Shown: positions 19,466 through 20,140 of the stretch, one piece after another
Layout: each line of letters opens with the position of its first letter
Position numbering within the stretch: the first letter of the stretch is position 1
NCBI GenBank assembly: GCA_964367095.1
Contig: CAYIXE010000017.1
Location: 1-20,140, forward strand
Direction of reading: 5' to 3'
Source: UBA927 sp964367095
Lineage (GTDB): Bacteria > Patescibacteriota > Microgenomatia > UBA10105 > UBA927
DNA length: 20,140 bases
Notes under the pieces: model-generated
Databases searched by the model: none
What the model was told of the DNA's origin: nothing
What the model saw: only the letters and a program-made list of their open reading frames with translations
Position numbers and translations under genes: made by a program

Positions 19466-19495
19466 TGGTGACAGAACACTATTGGTGACAGAGCA
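19466..19495. repeat. Short tandem-like repeat
   Basis: TGGTGACAGAACA (19466-19478) and TGGTGACAGAGCA (19483-19495) recur with a 17-nt period; the second runs into a small hairpin AGCAGT-GATG-ACTGCT. It lies between the zinc-ribbon gene and the promoter of the regulator. Role unknown. Confidence 0.4.
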
Positions 19496-19523
19496 GTGAT
19501 GACTGCTAAAACGGGCAATGATA

Positions 19524-20051
19524 TTATTCTTGGGGAGGTTCGGGCTGCTCGAGTTGTTCACCAGCCTTTAGCCATTGCACGTACGTGCATCCTGTCGCAA
19601 TTTTCTTCTCTCGATCCCACCCGCTTGTTGAACACTTTTTCATGCGTTTGCCTGAAGAGGTCGTAAATAATACAAGTTTCGATGCACATTCAGGACATTC
19701 TTCGGGTAATTCGACGGTCGTTCCATTTATCCATTCTATATAGTCACACCCTGTAGCTTTTTTCGTCTCCTTATCCCATCCGCCCATACTACACTTTTTC
19801 ATTTTCTTCCCAAATCGTGTCACGGTAAGAACAAGTGGATTGCCGCACTTTGGGCACTTCTCGTCCAAGGCTACCGGTTCAACAGCCAACCATTTCACAT
19901 ATTGGCACCCTTCTGATTTTTTGGTCTCAGCATTCCAGACTGAGGTACTGCACCGCTGCAGCTTCTTGCCTGTGGGCGTGGTGATTTCTTCACTTAAGGC
20001 ACTTTTGCACAAAGGACACATATTGTTTGAGGACGGTTGATTATTTGTCAT
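19524..20051 (-). CDS. Protein with three tandem topoisomerase-type zinc ribbons
   Basis: A 175-aa protein made almost wholly of three copies of one module: MCPLCKSAL...RCSTSVWN...GCQYVKW, then KCPKCGNPL...KCSMGGWD...GCDYIEW, then ECPECASKL...KCSTSGWD...GCTYVQW. Each has four Cys (CPxC, C, GC) and so should bind one zinc, and resembles the C4 zinc ribbons at the C-terminus of bacterial topoisomerase I, but no topoisomerase core is attached. The tail is Gln/Glu/Pro-rich. ATG 20051 is preferred over GTG 20078; no Shine-Dalgarno is visible. It probably binds single-stranded DNA or RNA, or a nucleic-acid enzyme; that is inferred from the domain only. Confidence 0.85.
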   Translation of the reverse strand: MTNNQPSSNNMCPLCKSALSEEITTPTGKKLQRCSTSVWNAETKKSEGCQYVKWLAVEPVALDEKCPKCGNPLVLTVTRFGKKMKKCSMGGWDKETKKATGCDYIEWINGTTVELPEECPECASKLVLFTTSSGKRMKKCSTSGWDREKKIATGCTYVQWLKAGEQLEQPEPPQE

Positions 20052-20140
20052 ATATAAAGATGCTAACACACGATACACGAAATCAAAGTTTAAGTAAAAT
20101 AAACGGTGGCTTTCAGCGTGAAAACTTGGTTTTCCAGTAG

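Overview
The window looks like a piece of a Candidate Phyla Radiation (Patescibacteria, probably Parcubacteria-like) chromosome read with the standard bacterial code. The evidence is a compact archaeal-type RuBisCO next to a ribose-1,5-bisphosphate isomerase, a free-standing four-helix-bundle (S23) gene, an rpsF-ssb-rpsR cluster without rplI after it, many short lineage-restricted proteins, and repeated -10 boxes only 6-9 nt before start codons. The taxonomic call is an inference. No rRNA, tRNA or CRISPR array was recognised.

Layout. 1-1905 (+): an SD-driven operon with overlapping genes: the tail of an upstream gene, an unknown 179-aa protein, a DUF6282 metal-hydrolase-like protein and an unknown 148-aa protein. 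1949-6874 (+): an M24 aminopeptidase ending in a 44-bp perfect palindrome, hisS, an S23 four-helix-bundle gene between inverted repeats, an EamA transporter, rpmE (L31) and a release factor 1 that lacks its N-terminal domain. 6877-10630 (-): ychF, rpsF, ssb, rpsR, a C-terminal processing protease and a small unknown protein. 10717-13401 is an accessory stretch: two DUF3800 genes, a truncated bactofilin-like secreted protein gene abutting an HExxH-containing protein, a coding-like remnant and a tiny promoter-hairpin-terminator unit. 13564-14604: a thermonuclease with a C-terminal Cys/Tyr module and a convergent small membrane protein. 14686-16843: R15P isomerase and RuBisCO, two of the three enzymes of the archaeal AMP/nucleoside salvage route (AMP phosphorylase is not in the window). 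16950-17886: an unknown protein, a possibly frameshifted small gene and a 193-bp MITE-like element with TGT...ACA ends and a 16-bp target duplication. 17875-20051 (-): a three-zinc-ribbon protein, a TrpR/YerC-type regulator and a tRNA-dihydrouridine synthase.

The most striking unexplained signals are: (i) two nearly identical 26-bp palindromes, one between promoter and start codon of the TrpR-like gene and one between that gene and dus, which look like operators of that regulator; (ii) the intact MITE whose target duplication carries the end of dus; (iii) a 42-nt sequence shared, in the same orientation, directly before the start codons of the release factor and ssb; (iv) a GC-rich palindrome inserted in frame into RuBisCO, and a similar one in the ssb linker; (v) three copies of a hairpin-forming intergenic repeat.
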